From the NCBI GenBank assembly GCA_958295895.1, contig CATQHI010000032.1, positions 40,569 through 104,568 on the forward strand: a DNA stretch of 64,000 nt. The letters are read 5' to 3'. Of this stretch, positions 47,432 through 57,600 are shown in pieces (position 1 is the stretch's first letter; each line of letters starts with the position of its first letter). The notes below the pieces were generated by a model that worked only from the letters and a program-made list of their open reading frames with translations, was not told the origin of the DNA and ran no database searches. Source of the stretch: Saprospiraceae bacterium. Its GTDB lineage: Bacteria > Bacteroidota > Bacteroidia > Chitinophagales > Saprospiraceae. Both the position numbers and the translations under genes were made by a program.

Positions 47432-47573
47432 CTTTCCACATGCTGGCTGTGGAAAGAACAGTAGGTTTTCCACATTGTGGAGAACCTTATCAACACTGTG
47501 GATAAATATCGACATCTTATTAGTTAACTGATTTACAGTAAGTTAACAAATGTTTTCCACAGCTTGTGGAGAA
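47432..47573. other. DnaA-box cluster, candidate chromosome origin (oriC) or DnaA-controlled nrd region
   Basis: Seven DnaA-box-like 9-mers in 142 bases. Perfect TTWTNCACA matches lie at 47466-47474 and 47553-47561 (TTTTCCACA), and a perfect TTATCCACA lies on the minus strand at 47497-47505. One-mismatch boxes are at 47432-47440, 47447-47455 (reverse), 47476-47484 (reverse) and 47565-47573 (reverse). Several form facing pairs 2-6 bases apart. The stretch between 47485 and 47560 is AT-rich, as an unwinding element would be. The cluster is upstream of nrdB in a gap of about 570 bases. It could be oriC, or a DnaA-responsive nrd promoter as in enteric bacteria. Confidence 0.55.
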
Positions 47574-47683
47574 ATAGCGAAAAAAGTGGCGCACTAGGGG
47601 CCCTATCTTGGCGATTATACGAGGGAAACCAACAAAATGGTTGGATGCCTCTCGGAAGCTCCGGCTTGCTGATACCACTTAGG

Positions 47684-47718
47684 CTGAGGCGGCTTTCTCT
47701 GACGGGATGCCGCCTTAG
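47684..47718. repeat. Hairpin in nrdB leader region
   Basis: Arms ctgaggcggc and gccgccttag (one mismatch) around a 15-base loop, 130 bases before the nrdB ATG. It could be a leader structure. I recognise no riboswitch. Confidence 0.4.
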
Positions 47719-47851
47719 TTAACTGACCTAGAGAAATTCGACAGTTTGCACCGCTTTTCTCTTCCGCGCGACGGGAGGGAGGACGGACATTCGTCGCCTT
47801 ACCATAATCCGTTTGCAGCGTATCGGCTGCCTTACTCAAAACATAGTTCCC

Positions 47852-48829
47852 ATGACCGCGAATCTTGAGCCCATCCTGGTTGAAAACCCCAACCGCTTCG
47901 TCCTCTTCCCCATTGAGCACGACGATATCTGGCGCTACTATAAGGATAATGAGGCCTGCTTCTGGACGGCCGAGGAGATCGACCTCTCGAGCGACCTCAA
48001 CGACTGGAACAACAAGCTCAACGACCAGGAACGCTACTTCATCAAGCACGTCCTGGCCTTCTTCGCCGCCTCGGACGGCATTGTGAACGAGAACCTGGCC
48101 GAAAACTTTGTGGCCGAGGTGCAGTACACGGAGGCCAAGTTTTTCTACGGCTTCCAGATCATGATGGAGAACATCCACTCCGAAACCTACTCGCTGCTGA
48201 TCGACACCTACATCAGCGATGCGGCCGAGAAAGACCACTTATTTAACGCCATCGAAACCATGCCCTGCGTGCAGAAAAAAGCCCAGTGGGCGCTGCGCTG
48301 GATCGACAACGGCAGCTTCGCCGAGCGGATCGTTGCCTTCGCCGCCGTGGAGGGCATCTTCTTCAGCGGTAGCTTCTGCTCCATCTTCTGGCTCAAGAAG
48401 CGCGGCCTGATGCCCGGACTCACCTTCTCCAACGAGCTCATCAGCCGCGACGAGGGTATGCACTGCGACTTCGCCTGCCTATTGTACAACGACCATATCC
48501 AGAACAAGCTCGAGGAGGGCATGGTGACGAAGATCATCAAAGACGCCGTGGAGATCGAAAAGGAGTTCGTCTCCGACAGCCTGCCCGTCAACCTGATCGG
48601 TATGAACGCCGACATGATGTGCCAGTACATCGAGTTCGTCGCCGACCGCCTGCTCTCTGAGCTGGGCCAGGACAAAGTCTGGAACGTCGAAAACCCCTTC
48701 CCGTGGATGGACATGATCAACCTACAGGGCAAGACCAACTTCTTCGAGAAGCGGGTGGGGGAGTACCAGAAGGCTGGGGTGACTAGTGAGCGGGAAAAGC
48801 AGGTGTTTTCTTTGGACGAGGACTTCTGA
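47852..48829 (+). CDS. nrdB: Ribonucleoside-diphosphate reductase beta subunit (class Ia)
   Basis: The radical-generating, di-iron subunit of aerobic ribonucleotide reductase. 325 residues. Iron ligands are visible in order: [57 protein letters not shown] (Glu, His and the radical Tyr nearby), then [13 protein letters not shown] and DEGMHCDFA. The C-terminus FSLDEDF is the tail that docks on the alpha subunit. The ATG at 47852 is chosen because MTANLEPIL starts the conserved region. Its stop codon is already part of the inverted arm of the following insertion. Confidence 0.95.
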   Translation: MTANLEPILVENPNRFVLFPIEHDDIWRYYKDNEACFWTAEEIDLSSDLNDWNNKLNDQERYFIKHVLAFFAASDGIVNENLAENFVAEVQYTEAKFFYGFQIMMENIHSETYSLLIDTYISDAAEKDHLFNAIETMPCVQKKAQWALRWIDNGSFAERIVAFAAVEGIFFSGSFCSIFWLKKRGLMPGLTFSNELISRDEGMHCDFACLLYNDHIQNKLEEGMVTKIIKDAVEIEKEFVSDSLPVNLIGMNADMMCQYIEFVADRLLSELGQDKVWNVENPFPWMDMINLQGKTNFFEKRVGEYQKAGVTSEREKQVFSLDEDF

Positions 48830-49391
48830 TATGCGATATGCAATTCTCGATATGTGATATATGAGGTAGCTACCGCACGTTATATGCCCGCACCCAATGC
48901 AAAGTCCGCACAACTTGAGCAACGGCTCATTGACTTTGCCGTCCGAATCGTAAGGTTGGCGGCAGACTTGCCGGGCAGTTTTGCCGGCGCTCATTTCGGT
49001 AAGCAAATTTTACGCTCGGGTAGTGCTCCGGCACTGCTTTATGGCGAAGCTCGGGCGGCGGAATCAGACAAGGACTTTCGCCACAAGTGCAGTATCGCGC
49101 TAAAGGAGCTTCGGGAAACGCACATCAATCTCAAAGTTATTACTCAGTCAGGTTTATACCCTACCGATCGCTTGGTAGACCTACTTGATGAAAACAATCA
49201 ACTCATTGGCATCTTCGTCCGCACCGTTAGGACCATGGATACAAAAATTAACAAACTAAAGAAATAGGATAAAGCGACACCTAGATAAGGAACAAGGGTA
49301 CCATCCACGAGCGGCAGCACGAACGAAGTGAGCAAAGCCGTGCGGTAGCCACCTCGCATATCGAGTATCGCATATCATATATCGCATATCA
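48827..49391 (+). mobile_element. Inverted-arm cassette carrying a four-helix-bundle gene, inserted between nrdB and nrdA
   Basis: The left arm (48827-48879) and right arm (49339-49391) are about 53 bases each and are imperfect reverse complements. They share tgatatgcgatat, a ctcgatatg block, and gaggt[a/g]gctaccgcacg. Between them lies one gene only. The arms replace the spacer between the two reductase genes, so the left arm begins in the nrdB stop codon and the right arm ends 8 bases before the nrdA ATG. The gatatgcgatatg repetition is unlike surrounding DNA. No transposase is present, so it is non-autonomous, or moves by an unknown means. Confidence 0.6.
48884..49267 (+). CDS. Four-helix-bundle protein (S23/IVP-like, TIGR02436 type)
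   Basis: A 127-residue all-helical protein. Family signatures: RLIDFAVRIVRLAADLP, GKQILRSGSAPALLYGEARAAES, DFRHKCSIALKELRETHINLKV. The family includes proteins encoded in 23S rRNA intervening sequences and relatives of the Avd accessory protein of diversity-generating retroelements. No reverse transcriptase or rRNA is near. The ATG at 48884 is preferred over the GTG at 48854, which lies inside the inverted arm. It is co-directional with nrdB and nrdA and so would be transcribed with them. Confidence 0.87.
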   Translation: MPAPNAKSAQLEQRLIDFAVRIVRLAADLPGSFAGAHFGKQILRSGSAPALLYGEARAAESDKDFRHKCSIALKELRETHINLKVITQSGLYPTDRLVDLLDENNQLIGIFVRTVRTMDTKINKLKK

Positions 49392-49398
49392 ACCAATC

Positions 49399-52300
49399 AT
49401 GCAAGTAATCAAAAGATCCGGCGGCCGCGAAGACGTAAGTTTCGACAAAATCACCGCCCGCATCAAAAAACTCTGCTACGGCCTCGACGAGAGCTTCGTA
49501 GACCACATCGACGTCAGTAAAAAGGTCATCCAGGGCCTGTACGACGGCGTGACCACCGTGGAGCTCGATAACCTGGCCGCGGAGACCGCCGCCTCGATGA
49601 GCACCGTTCACCCCGACTACGCCCAGCTGGCCGCGCGCATCGCCATTTCTAACCTCCACAAGGAGACGGACAAGTCGTTCTCCGCCACCATGGAAGGGTT
49701 GTATAACTACGTCGACCCGAAAACCGGGGAGGCGGCCGGGCTGATCGGCGACGATACCATGCGGGTCATTCGACAACACGCCCGAAAGCTGGATGCGGCG
49801 ATCATCTACGACCGCGACTTCGAGTTTGACTACTTCGGTTACAAGACGCTGGAGCGGAGCTATCTGATGCGCCGCGATGGGGCTGTGGTAGAGCGCCCGC
49901 AGCACATGCTCATGCGCGTGGCCGTCGGTATCCACCAGGAGGACATTGAATCCGCCATCCAGACCTACCAGTTGATGAGCGAGAAGTGGTTTATCCACGC
50001 CACGCCGACGCTGTTTAATTCTGGGACGCCTAAGCCGCAAATGTCGAGTTGCTTTCTTTTATCAATGACAGAAGATAGTATCGAGGGGATATTTGAGACT
50101 CTTAGACGTTGTGCCAGGATCTCTCAGAGTGCCGGCGGCATTGGACTGAGCATCCACAACATCCGCGCCACGGGCAGTTACATCAAGGGCACCGGCGGCA
50201 CCTCGAACGGTATCGTGCCGATGCTGAAGGTGTTTAACGATACGGCTCGGTACGTGGATCAGTGTTTCCACCCGGACACCATCGTGTACACCCGACAGGG
50301 GGTGAAGACCATTAATGAGATCGTCATCGGAGACGAACTGCTGGGGGAGCAGGGCAACTACGAGCGCGTCGGACGGCTACTGCGCAATGACTACGAAGGG
50401 CCCATGATCGAGCTGAGCGTGAAGCAAAGCATCGAGCCGGTCCGGGTAACTCCCGAGCACCCTTTCTACGTGCTGCGCAACCAGCAGAAGATGGTTAACT
50501 TCAGCGTGATCCGTAACCGGCTGGAAAAAGGCTACGCCAAGCCGGAGTGGGTAGAGGCGAAGGAACTGAACGAAAACGACCTGATTGTTTTTCCAGCCTT
50601 CAGCAACCACGAGGAGGACGTGTACGAATATAGCCTCGACGACTGCCGCTTCTACGGTATGATGCTGGGCGACGGCCATGTTTCCCCCGACGGCCGACAG
50701 GCGCACATCACCATGCACCGCGATACCGATGACGTCAACTTCGTACGGCGCTACCTCTATGAGGCCGGTATCCATGCTACGGTAACTAAGGAGGAGGATG
50801 TAATCAAGATGCGCTTTACTTGGAGCGCACACCTGGGCTTCAAATTCAGCCGCGAGATGCTGTACGACGCTACGGGTGAGAAGAAGGTCCACCCCTCTAT
50901 GCTGCACCTGCCTAAGGCAAAAACCCTGCAGATTATTCGGGGCGTGATGGAGGCCGACGGCTGCGTCACGAGCCGGAACAACTTCGAGCTGCTGCTGGAA
51001 ATGACGAGCCGTAACGTCATTGAGAGCATCCGTTTCATGTGCATGCGTTTCGGCATCCTGACCTGCGGTTACGAGCGAGACCGGATCGGTAATGTGTCGT
51101 CCTACAAGAACATCACGACCCGGCGCAAGTCGTGGGTACTGCGCCTGCCAAAAGTCGAAGAACTGACCGAGCTATTCGACCGGCCGGCCGGCAAGTATGT
51201 GAGCTATCTGGAGTGGGAGGGACACGTATTCAGCCGCGTCAACCACGTCAAGCAGGTCGATTACGCCGGGGTAGTGGTGGACTTCGAAGTACTGCCTAAC
51301 CATAATTACGTCACCCACGTCGGCGTGGCACACAATGGTGGTGGAAAGCGTAAAGGCGCCTTCGCCGTCTACCTAGAACCCTGGCACGCCGACATCTTCG
51401 AGTTCCTGGACCTGAAGAAGAACCACGGCAAGGAGGAGATGCGCGCCCGCGACCTGTTCTACGCCCTGTGGATGAACGACCTGTTCATGCAGCGGGTGAA
51501 GGATGGCGGCGATTGGAGCCTGTTCGATCCGGGCGAGTGTCCCGGACTGTTCGACGTGCACTCGGGCGAGTTCGAGGCGCTTTACCACCAGTACGAGTCC
51601 GAAGGCCGTGCCACCAAAACGGTCAAGGCTCAAGACCTTTGGTTCGCCATTCTCGACAGTCAGATCGAGACCGGTACCCCCTACATTCTCTACAAGGACG
51701 CGGCCAACAAGAAGAGTAACCAGCAGAACCTCGGCACCATCCGCAGCTCCAACCTCTGTACCGAAATTATGGAGTACACCAGCGCCGACGAGGTAGCTGT
51801 GTGTAACCTCGCCAGCCTGGCCCTGCCCAAGTACGTCAGGGAAGACGGTAGCGGCTACGACCTCGATAAGCTCGTAGAGATCACCCGCGTAGTGACCCGC
51901 AACCTCAACAAGGTCATCGACCGCAACTACTACCCCATCGAGCAGGCGCGCAACTCCAACATGCGCCACCGGCCCATCGGACTGGGCGTGCAGGGACTAG
52001 CCGACGCCTTCATCATGCTCCGCCTGCCCTTCGATTCGCCGGAGGCCAAGCAGCTCAACAAGGATATCTTCGAGGCCATCTACTTCGCCGCCTGCACCGA
52101 ATCGATCGCCCTGGCCAAGCAGCACGGCCACTACGAGAGCTACCCCGGCTCACCGGCCAGCCAAGGTAACCTACAGTTCGACCTCTGGGGCGTAACGCCT
52201 TCCGACCGCTGGGACTGGGCCGGCCTTAAGCAGGACCTCGCCAAGCACGGTATGCGCAATAGCCTGCTGGTTGCTCCCATGCCCACCGCCTCGACCAGTC

Positions 52301-52971
52301 AGATCCTGGGCAACAACGAGTGCTTCGAGCCCTACAGCTCCAATATGTACACGCGGCGTACGCTCTCGGGCGAGTTCGTGGTCATCAACCAGCACCTGCT
52401 CAAGGACCTCATCGGCCTCGGCCTCTGGGACAACCAGATGCGCAATCGTCTCATGCAGTCTAACGGCTCCATCCAGGACTTCGACGACGTGCCCCAACAC
52501 CTGCGCGACCTGTACAAGACGGTCTGGGAGATCAGCCAGAAGGTGGTCATCGACATGGCCGCCGACCGCGGCGCCTTCGTCTGCCAGAGCCAGAGCATGA
52601 ACCTCTTCGTCGAGAACGTCAACTTCGGCAAATTGTCCAGCATGCACTTCTACGCCTGGCAGAAGGGCCTCAAGACGGGTATGTACTACCTGCGCACCAA
52701 GGCCGCCCGTGATGCCATTAAGTTTACGGTCGATAAGGACCAGCTCGTCAAGCAGGGCGAGGAGGGTGACGGTCAGGTCAAGCAGGGCAACCGCTCGGTA
52801 GCGTCGGCTTCAGCCGACGAGCTGCCCGAAGTAACGGTCAAGAAAAGCAGCGTTTCGGCTAAAGCCGTCGCTACCAAGGGCGGCTTCGAGGAGATCAGTG
52901 CCGAGCAGACCGCGGCGGTGGGTAAGACGTGTAGTTTGGATGACCCGGACTGTATTGCTTGCTCGGCGTAG
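49399..52971 (+). CDS. nrdA: Ribonucleoside-diphosphate reductase alpha subunit (class Ia) with intein
   Basis: Catalytic subunit of ribonucleotide reductase, 1190 residues as encoded; about 832 without the intein. ATP-cone region at the N-terminus ([18 protein letters not shown]), then active-site regions [33 protein letters not shown], and [21 protein letters not shown]. The tail [13 protein letters not shown] has the redox Cys pair. An intein interrupts the chain after VDQ (residues 289-646). Near the C-terminus an in-frame paired REP-like element encodes about 26 residues ([11 protein letters not shown] ... [11 protein letters not shown]). Located 8 bases after the inverted arm of the four-helix-bundle cassette. 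Confidence 0.95.
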   Translation: MQVIKRSGGREDVSFDKITARIKKLCYGLDESFVDHIDVSKKVIQGLYDGVTTVELDNLAAETAASMSTVHPDYAQLAARIAISNLHKETDKSFSATMEGLYNYVDPKTGEAAGLIGDDTMRVIRQHARKLDAAIIYDRDFEFDYFGYKTLERSYLMRRDGAVVERPQHMLMRVAVGIHQEDIESAIQTYQLMSEKWFIHATPTLFNSGTPKPQMSSCFLLSMTEDSIEGIFETLRRCARISQSAGGIGLSIHNIRATGSYIKGTGGTSNGIVPMLKVFNDTARYVDQCFHPDTIVYTRQGVKTINEIVIGDELLGEQGNYERVGRLLRNDYEGPMIELSVKQSIEPVRVTPEHPFYVLRNQQKMVNFSVIRNRLEKGYAKPEWVEAKELNENDLIVFPAFSNHEEDVYEYSLDDCRFYGMMLGDGHVSPDGRQAHITMHRDTDDVNFVRRYLYEAGIHATVTKEEDVIKMRFTWSAHLGFKFSREMLYDATGEKKVHPSMLHLPKAKTLQIIRGVMEADGCVTSRNNFELLLEMTSRNVIESIRFMCMRFGILTCGYERDRIGNVSSYKNITTRRKSWVLRLPKVEELTELFDRPAGKYVSYLEWEGHVFSRVNHVKQVDYAGVVVDFEVLPNHNYVTHVGVAHNGGGKRKGAFAVYLEPWHADIFEFLDLKKNHGKEEMRARDLFYALWMNDLFMQRVKDGGDWSLFDPGECPGLFDVHSGEFEALYHQYESEGRATKTVKAQDLWFAILDSQIETGTPYILYKDAANKKSNQQNLGTIRSSNLCTEIMEYTSADEVAVCNLASLALPKYVREDGSGYDLDKLVEITRVVTRNLNKVIDRNYYPIEQARNSNMRHRPIGLGVQGLADAFIMLRLPFDSPEAKQLNKDIFEAIYFAACTESIALAKQHGHYESYPGSPASQGNLQFDLWGVTPSDRWDWAGLKQDLAKHGMRNSLLVAPMPTASTSQILGNNECFEPYSSNMYTRRTLSGEFVVINQHLLKDLIGLGLWDNQMRNRLMQSNGSIQDFDDVPQHLRDLYKTVWEISQKVVIDMAADRGAFVCQSQSMNLFVENVNFGKLSSMHFYAWQKGLKTGMYYLRTKAARDAIKFTVDKDQLVKQGEEGDGQVKQGNRSVASASADELPEVTVKKSSVSAKAVATKGGFEEISAEQTAAVGKTCSLDDPDCIACSA
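50263..51336 (+). mobile_element. Intein with LAGLIDADG homing endonuclease inside nrdA
   Basis: 358 residues (289-646 of the precursor). N-terminal splicing block starts with Cys1 ([13 protein letters not shown]); block B is [10 protein letters not shown]. Two LAGLIDADG motifs are [12 protein letters not shown] and [13 protein letters not shown]-terminal blocks are [21 protein letters not shown], ending HN. The host sequence reads ...ARYVDQ before and GGGKRKGAF after, matching an uninterrupted reductase. The first residue after the intein is therefore Gly, where standard inteins need Cys, Ser or Thr. Confidence 0.9.
52797..52875. repeat. Paired GTAG-type REP-like element inside nrdA coding sequence
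   Basis: Inverted arms at 52797-52824 and 52848-52875, each 28 bases, begin GGTAGCG at their outer feet and agree at about 23 positions. Each contains a hairpin (cgtcggcttcagccgacg; cggctaaagccg). They closely resemble the doublet at 38143-38213. The element is read through in frame in the flexible tail just before the C-terminal Cys motif. Confidence 0.75.
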
Positions 52972-53000
52972 GCTATTGTTGTTAGCCAAACCTTAAAATC

Positions 53001-53038
53001 ACTTAACCCCCTTTGGTGACTACCGGAGGGGGTTAAGT
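53001..53038 (+). terminator. Hairpin after nrdA
   Basis: Perfect 12-base arms acttaaccccct and agggggttaagt around a 14-base loop, 30 bases after the nrdA stop. A likely terminator of the nrd unit. Only a short T-run (ttt) follows. Confidence 0.7.
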
Positions 53039-53093
53039 TTGAGTTGCAGATTTAAAACAAGTAAGAGGTAAAGTCAAATTCTACGATCAAGTT

Positions 53094-53930
53094 ATGATGT
53101 TTTCCCAACGAAATGGTTTAGTACCGATTAAAGTAGAACTAGAAGGTAATTCTATAAGCGACGAACTCAGAAACGGTCTGTGGTCTATAATGAAGATATT
53201 CGTATTTGATCAACTTAGTTCTAATAAGTCAAGAAACTGGGACGAACCTGTTGATGAAGAAGGTTTTTATGATTGGGTGTGGCATGACTTTTTTAAACAA
53301 CCTATTGATACAAGACCAGGGACCCGAGACGGTTTCATGCAAGTAAATTCTGCGCTATTAAGTGTCAGAGAATGGTTCTTTGAAGCTGAATGGATGCGTC
53401 AATTAGATCTAGTTGAGTATACCGCGGCTTTTAATTCTGTCGCAATACCTGCATTTAATAGAGTATTTAAACGTGAGATGTCTGCCTATCGTTTTGTTGA
53501 TGCTAAGATTGTGGAATTGTCCTCAGAGGAGGAAGTGAAAGAAATCGAATCGGTCATCAATAATACAGATGTAACGAGGCCTTCGAAAGAACACTTCAAG
53601 AAGGCTTTGGAGTATTATGGCGATAGACATAAGTCTGACTACCGAAACAGTATTAAAGAATCAATATCTGCAGTAGAGTCAACGGTAAAGGTAGTACTTG
53701 GAGATCGTCAAACTACCTTAGGAGCAGGACTCAGAAGAATTGAAGAGCTACACGGTTTACACCCTGCCCTTAAGAAAGGATTCAGTTCGATCTATGGATA
53801 CACATCAGATGCAGGGGGTATCCGACATGCTCTTTTGGATGGTGATTTGAAAATCGATGCTGCCGAGGCGCGTTTCATGTTGGTGTCTTGCTCAGCATTC
53901 GTAAATTATCTTATCGTGAAGTGTAGGTAG
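53094..53930 (+). CDS. AbiJ-like abortive-infection protein
   Basis: A 278-residue protein. The N-terminus (MFSQRNGLVPIKVELEGNSISDELRNGLWSIM, quoted here as FSQRNGLVPI and DELRNGLWSIM) matches the AbiJ N-terminal domain 4 pattern. The C-terminal half (NSIKESISAVESTVKVVLG, ALKKGFSSIYGYTSDAGGIRHALLDG, RFMLVSCSAFVNYLI) matches the shared Abi/HEPN-like tail. AbiJ-type proteins act in phage abortive infection. The gene is markedly AT-rich compared with its GC-rich neighbours and stands alone, indicating horizontal transfer. Family recall is good, but the phage target is unknown. Confidence 0.75.
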   Translation: MMFSQRNGLVPIKVELEGNSISDELRNGLWSIMKIFVFDQLSSNKSRNWDEPVDEEGFYDWVWHDFFKQPIDTRPGTRDGFMQVNSALLSVREWFFEAEWMRQLDLVEYTAAFNSVAIPAFNRVFKREMSAYRFVDAKIVELSSEEEVKEIESVINNTDVTRPSKEHFKKALEYYGDRHKSDYRNSIKESISAVESTVKVVLGDRQTTLGAGLRRIEELHGLHPALKKGFSSIYGYTSDAGGIRHALLDGDLKIDAAEARFMLVSCSAFVNYLIVKCR

Positions 53931-54051
53931 AACCGCGAACGACCCACCTCCCATGCCCCTACGCGACCATCCCCCGCTTCCCCCCGACAACTCCCTTTGA
54001 TTCTGGTTGCACCGTAACCTGGGCCGCGAGCCCCGCTGGACCTTTCCGGAC

Positions 54052-54645
54052 ATGCTGACCGGACCGGGCGTGCGCTTGCACCGGCTGCACTTCGATAACT
54101 ACGATGTGCTCTATCCGCTACTAGCCGAGGGAGACACTAGCTACGTCGAGCGAGAGTACCGGGAGCGGGAACGACTGTACGAACGGGTCATATACCTTTA
54201 CGGCTACGCGCCATTTTCCGGGAAACGAGGGGCGGTAGATTACCTGGTGCTGCGGGAGGAAGAAGCGGCGGAGTTTGCCGAGCATCAATTATGGGGCTCC
54301 GACCATAGCCTACGGCAGGATGACGAGCAAAAACTGGCCGGAATAGTGCATCTCTACGACCTCAGCCTGGAGCGCTTCGGGCGCGGAATGCCCAATCCTC
54401 TCGCTGGTATTCAGCTCGCCGAGGCCCACCGCGGTACGGGCATAGCGGACCGCGCCTTCGACGTACTGGAATGGTTCGTCGCCGAGACCTACCCGGAGGC
54501 CACCGCGGTCACGGCCATGATCAAAAAAGACAACGCCCGCAGCATCCGCTTTTTTGGTCGCCGAGGGTACGAGACGTCGACGGCGTACGGTGATCCAGAC
54601 GAGGATAGAAAAACTACCTTTCTGGTTAAGCAACTTGTGCGGTAG
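54052..54645 (+). CDS. GNAT family N-acetyltransferase
   Basis: About 198 residues from the ATG at MLTGPGVRLHRLHFDNY; a TTG 45 bases upstream is an alternative. Acetyl-CoA binding is seen in LAGIQLAEAHRGTGIADRAFDVLEWF (the Q/RxxGxG/A loop as AHRGTGIA) and the C-terminal IKKDNARSIRFFGRRGYE. It resembles ribosomal-protein-type RimJ/RimL acetyltransferases. The middle region contains HLYDLSLERFG. Substrate unknown. It follows the AbiJ-like gene by about 120 bases. Confidence 0.82.
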   Translation: MLTGPGVRLHRLHFDNYDVLYPLLAEGDTSYVEREYRERERLYERVIYLYGYAPFSGKRGAVDYLVLREEEAAEFAEHQLWGSDHSLRQDDEQKLAGIVHLYDLSLERFGRGMPNPLAGIQLAEAHRGTGIADRAFDVLEWFVAETYPEATAVTAMIKKDNARSIRFFGRRGYETSTAYGDPDEDRKTTFLVKQLVR

Positions 54646-54695
54646 CAGCCGCTGCCGCCCTCTGCACAGACTGAGGAAGGCCCCACCTATGTAAC

Positions 54696-57600
54696 CTACC
54701 GCCGCGCCCTCCGCTCCGCCCGCCACTCCTCCAGCCGCCCCCGCCGCTTGAAGTACTTACGCCGCCCCAGGCGAAACTTCATCTTTAGCTTCCCCTCCGC
54801 GTCTTGCCCCCCGACCAGGTAGACCTTCCAGCCGGCCCGATCGTAGCCGGTGGGACTGGGGGCCTCCTCCATGACGCCGCGGCCGATGTTGCGTAGCGGG
54901 ATCGACACCAGAAAGTCAGGCCCCCCGGCATCGTCGTAGGTTCCCTCGGCAAAGACCTGGATACCGGTCGACTGTACCTCCGTACGCGGCAGCACTATCC
55001 GGCCACTGTCGATGCGTACCTCGCCAACCAGGGGGGCAAAGCGCAGGTGCTGAAAACGCTTTTTCATCTTCGCCTTCTTCCCGGTGCGGGCCAGGAAGGG
55101 CCAGTCGGCCAGTTCCAGCCCGGTAAGGCGGAAGGCCACCGTGCCCCGGGTGCTGTCGATGAGTAGCCGCTGCCGCGATTCGTCGAGCTGGCCCACCAGC
55201 GAACCCGTCAGGCTGAGCCGCCCCCGGAGCGTGCCCAGCCGATCGGTGCCCGTGGAATCTAGCTGTCCGAGCTCCTCCAGTAGGCGGTGCAGCGAAAGAG
55301 AATCAGTACTGAAGTCTACCGTAAAGGGACTGTGCGCCCGCTCGTCCAGATCGTAGGTGGCCGCCAGATCAACCCGGCCCGCCCCGAGACGAAAGCCCGA
55401 CTGCTCCACCACCAGCTGGGTGGAATCCCGTAAGTGCACCCCCGCGTGCACGTCTACAAAGGGGGTTTCCCGGCCCAGGTAAAAAGTGTCAATGACCACG
55501 CTCAGGTCCGGCCGCAGGCTACTGAAGATACCACCAGTGGCTGAGAGTAGTTGCTGCGGGTCGAAGTCCGTAGTGTCCGCTGCGGCCGCGGCCCGTTTCT
55601 CCGCGCGGGCTTCGGCCCGCCCCGTGGTGTCCGGGCGGATGAAGTCCCGTAGGTCCGACCAGTGCAGCTCGGTAGCCGTCAGGTCAGCGCGGATGGAGAA
55701 GGGGACGTCGAGCTCGGGGTAGATGAAGCCGCTCAGCCGGTCCAGCTCTCCACTCAGCTCCACGGCCCGCCGGGTGGCATCGCTCATCAGCTCCAGCGCG
55801 TAGGTGGCCCGCTCCTTGGCTACGTCTACGGTAAAGTGGCGTACCGGAATGTACACCCCTGCCGGTGGGTAACTGATGCGGCTGGAGTCGATACGCAGCG
55901 CTAACTGCCCGTTTTCCAGCAACGCCGGCACGCTAGCCGGGGTGCCATCCAGCTCCAGGTCGATGCCGAAGGAACCGCTGCTGAAGAAGAAGTTCTCGGC
56001 CCGGAAGAGGTCGTTGACGAGCTGGGGATCGCCGCTGAGGTGTAGGCTACTGTGCAGCCGCTCCGCACCCGTCGTATCGTAGTCGAGCTCCCCGGCGAAC
56101 ATCCCGGCCCGCCCGTCGTCGAAGACCAGCCGGCCCGCATTATAGCCCGGCGCAATGCCGAAGGTATCGTCGATCACCCCCCGGTGCGCAAAGTCGATGT
56201 GCAGATCGTCCGGTAAGCGGTCGAGCTCGGCGGGCAGCGCCGGACCGAAGTAGTCGAGGGTCGGCCCCAGTTCGTTCAGGTCGAGGTGCTCGGTCATTAG
56301 CTCCAGGGCGAAGGGCGTGCGGCCGGTTTCGGCCAGGTCCAGCCGGGCCCCGAAGGCCACCTCGCTGCCCGCCCAGTCGAAGCTCGTGCGCTCCAGTACG
56401 AGCGTATCGCGGTCGAAGTGCAGTCCGGTGCGGAGGTCCGTTAGGGTAAATACGTCGTAGTAGGCTACGGTGTCCAGCCGCACGTCCAGGTTGGGGTGAA
56501 AGGAGCGCTGAATGCCTAGAAGAGCGGATTTGATGGCCTGGCTCTGTGCTACTTCGCTCGACTTAGGTGGCACCGGCGGCCCCGCCCCCGGCTCCTCCTG
56601 GTTGAAGTAGCCGTCCTGACCGAAGAAGGCACGAAAGTCCGTCCAGTCGATGCGGGGGGCCAGCAGGGTGACGTCGGTGCGCACGGCCTCGCCGGGACGA
56701 TTAAACACCAGGGGCGTAAGGTTGTCGACGCTGCCCACGAGCTCCGGGGCCACGCCGGTGGGCAGCGGACTGCTCTGGATGTGAAAGCGTACGTCCTGGC
56801 CGGTCTTGCCCACCTCGATGTACTCAAAGGGGAAGCGCACGCCGGCCGGGCGGTAGACCACGTCGAGGTCCGTGAAGCGCAGTTCGCCATCGGTGCGATC
56901 CAGGATGTCGGGCAGCGAAGCGATAAGGCTCGCATCGGCGTCGGTGGTGAAGGTGAAGCGACCGCGCTCGAAGAGAAAATTGTCGTTGCCGAGGCGCTGA
57001 CTGACGGTCTCGGCGCTACCCGACACCCGCACGGGGGCCTTCAGACGGGTGTCGTACTCGTTGGCGTAAAGCAGGGCGTGGGGCATCTCCACGTACAGCC
57101 CCTGCTGGTAGGCGCGCACGCTATCGAAGTCGAAGCGCAGGTTCTTACGGCTGCCCGGTGTGCCACCGTCGGCCTCGTCGAGCCGGTTGACGAAGGTGCC
57201 CACCGCGTGGGCGTCACGGAAGAGGTACTGCTTGATCTTCACGTCCTGGCCGGCGAAGCGAAAGGCAATGTGCACCTCCGGATTGCCGCCGCGCTCGAAG
57301 GTGCTGTTGATCTCGGCGCGCACCGGGAAGCGCCCCTTTATGTCGTACTCGGCCAGTTTGGCCTGCAGCTCGTCGTGAAGCATGCCGCGTGACTGGGCGA
57401 AATCGGTGGCCTGATTTTCCAGCGTGAGCTGGCTCATGCCACCCTCCCGCCGGTCGATCGTCGCGCCGACGGCAAAGGTCTGGTCGCCAATTGCCAGTGG
57501 GGTAGGGGGCACGGTCCACTCCTCCGCCCCAAAGTGCACGTCGAGGTGTCCGCTCACGGGCGTATCGTGGAGGTAGCCGCCCTTATCGGTGTTGAAGGCC

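Noticed and set aside
47282..47851. NrdR boxes or a cobalamin riboswitch controlling nrdB
   Set aside because: No pair of ACACTATATATAGTGT-like boxes and no B12-box conservation are visible; the reductase is the iron-dependent class Ia.
48827..49391. Possible diversity-generating retroelement (four-helix-bundle Avd relative)
   Set aside because: No reverse transcriptase, template/variable repeat pair or C-type lectin target is present in the window.
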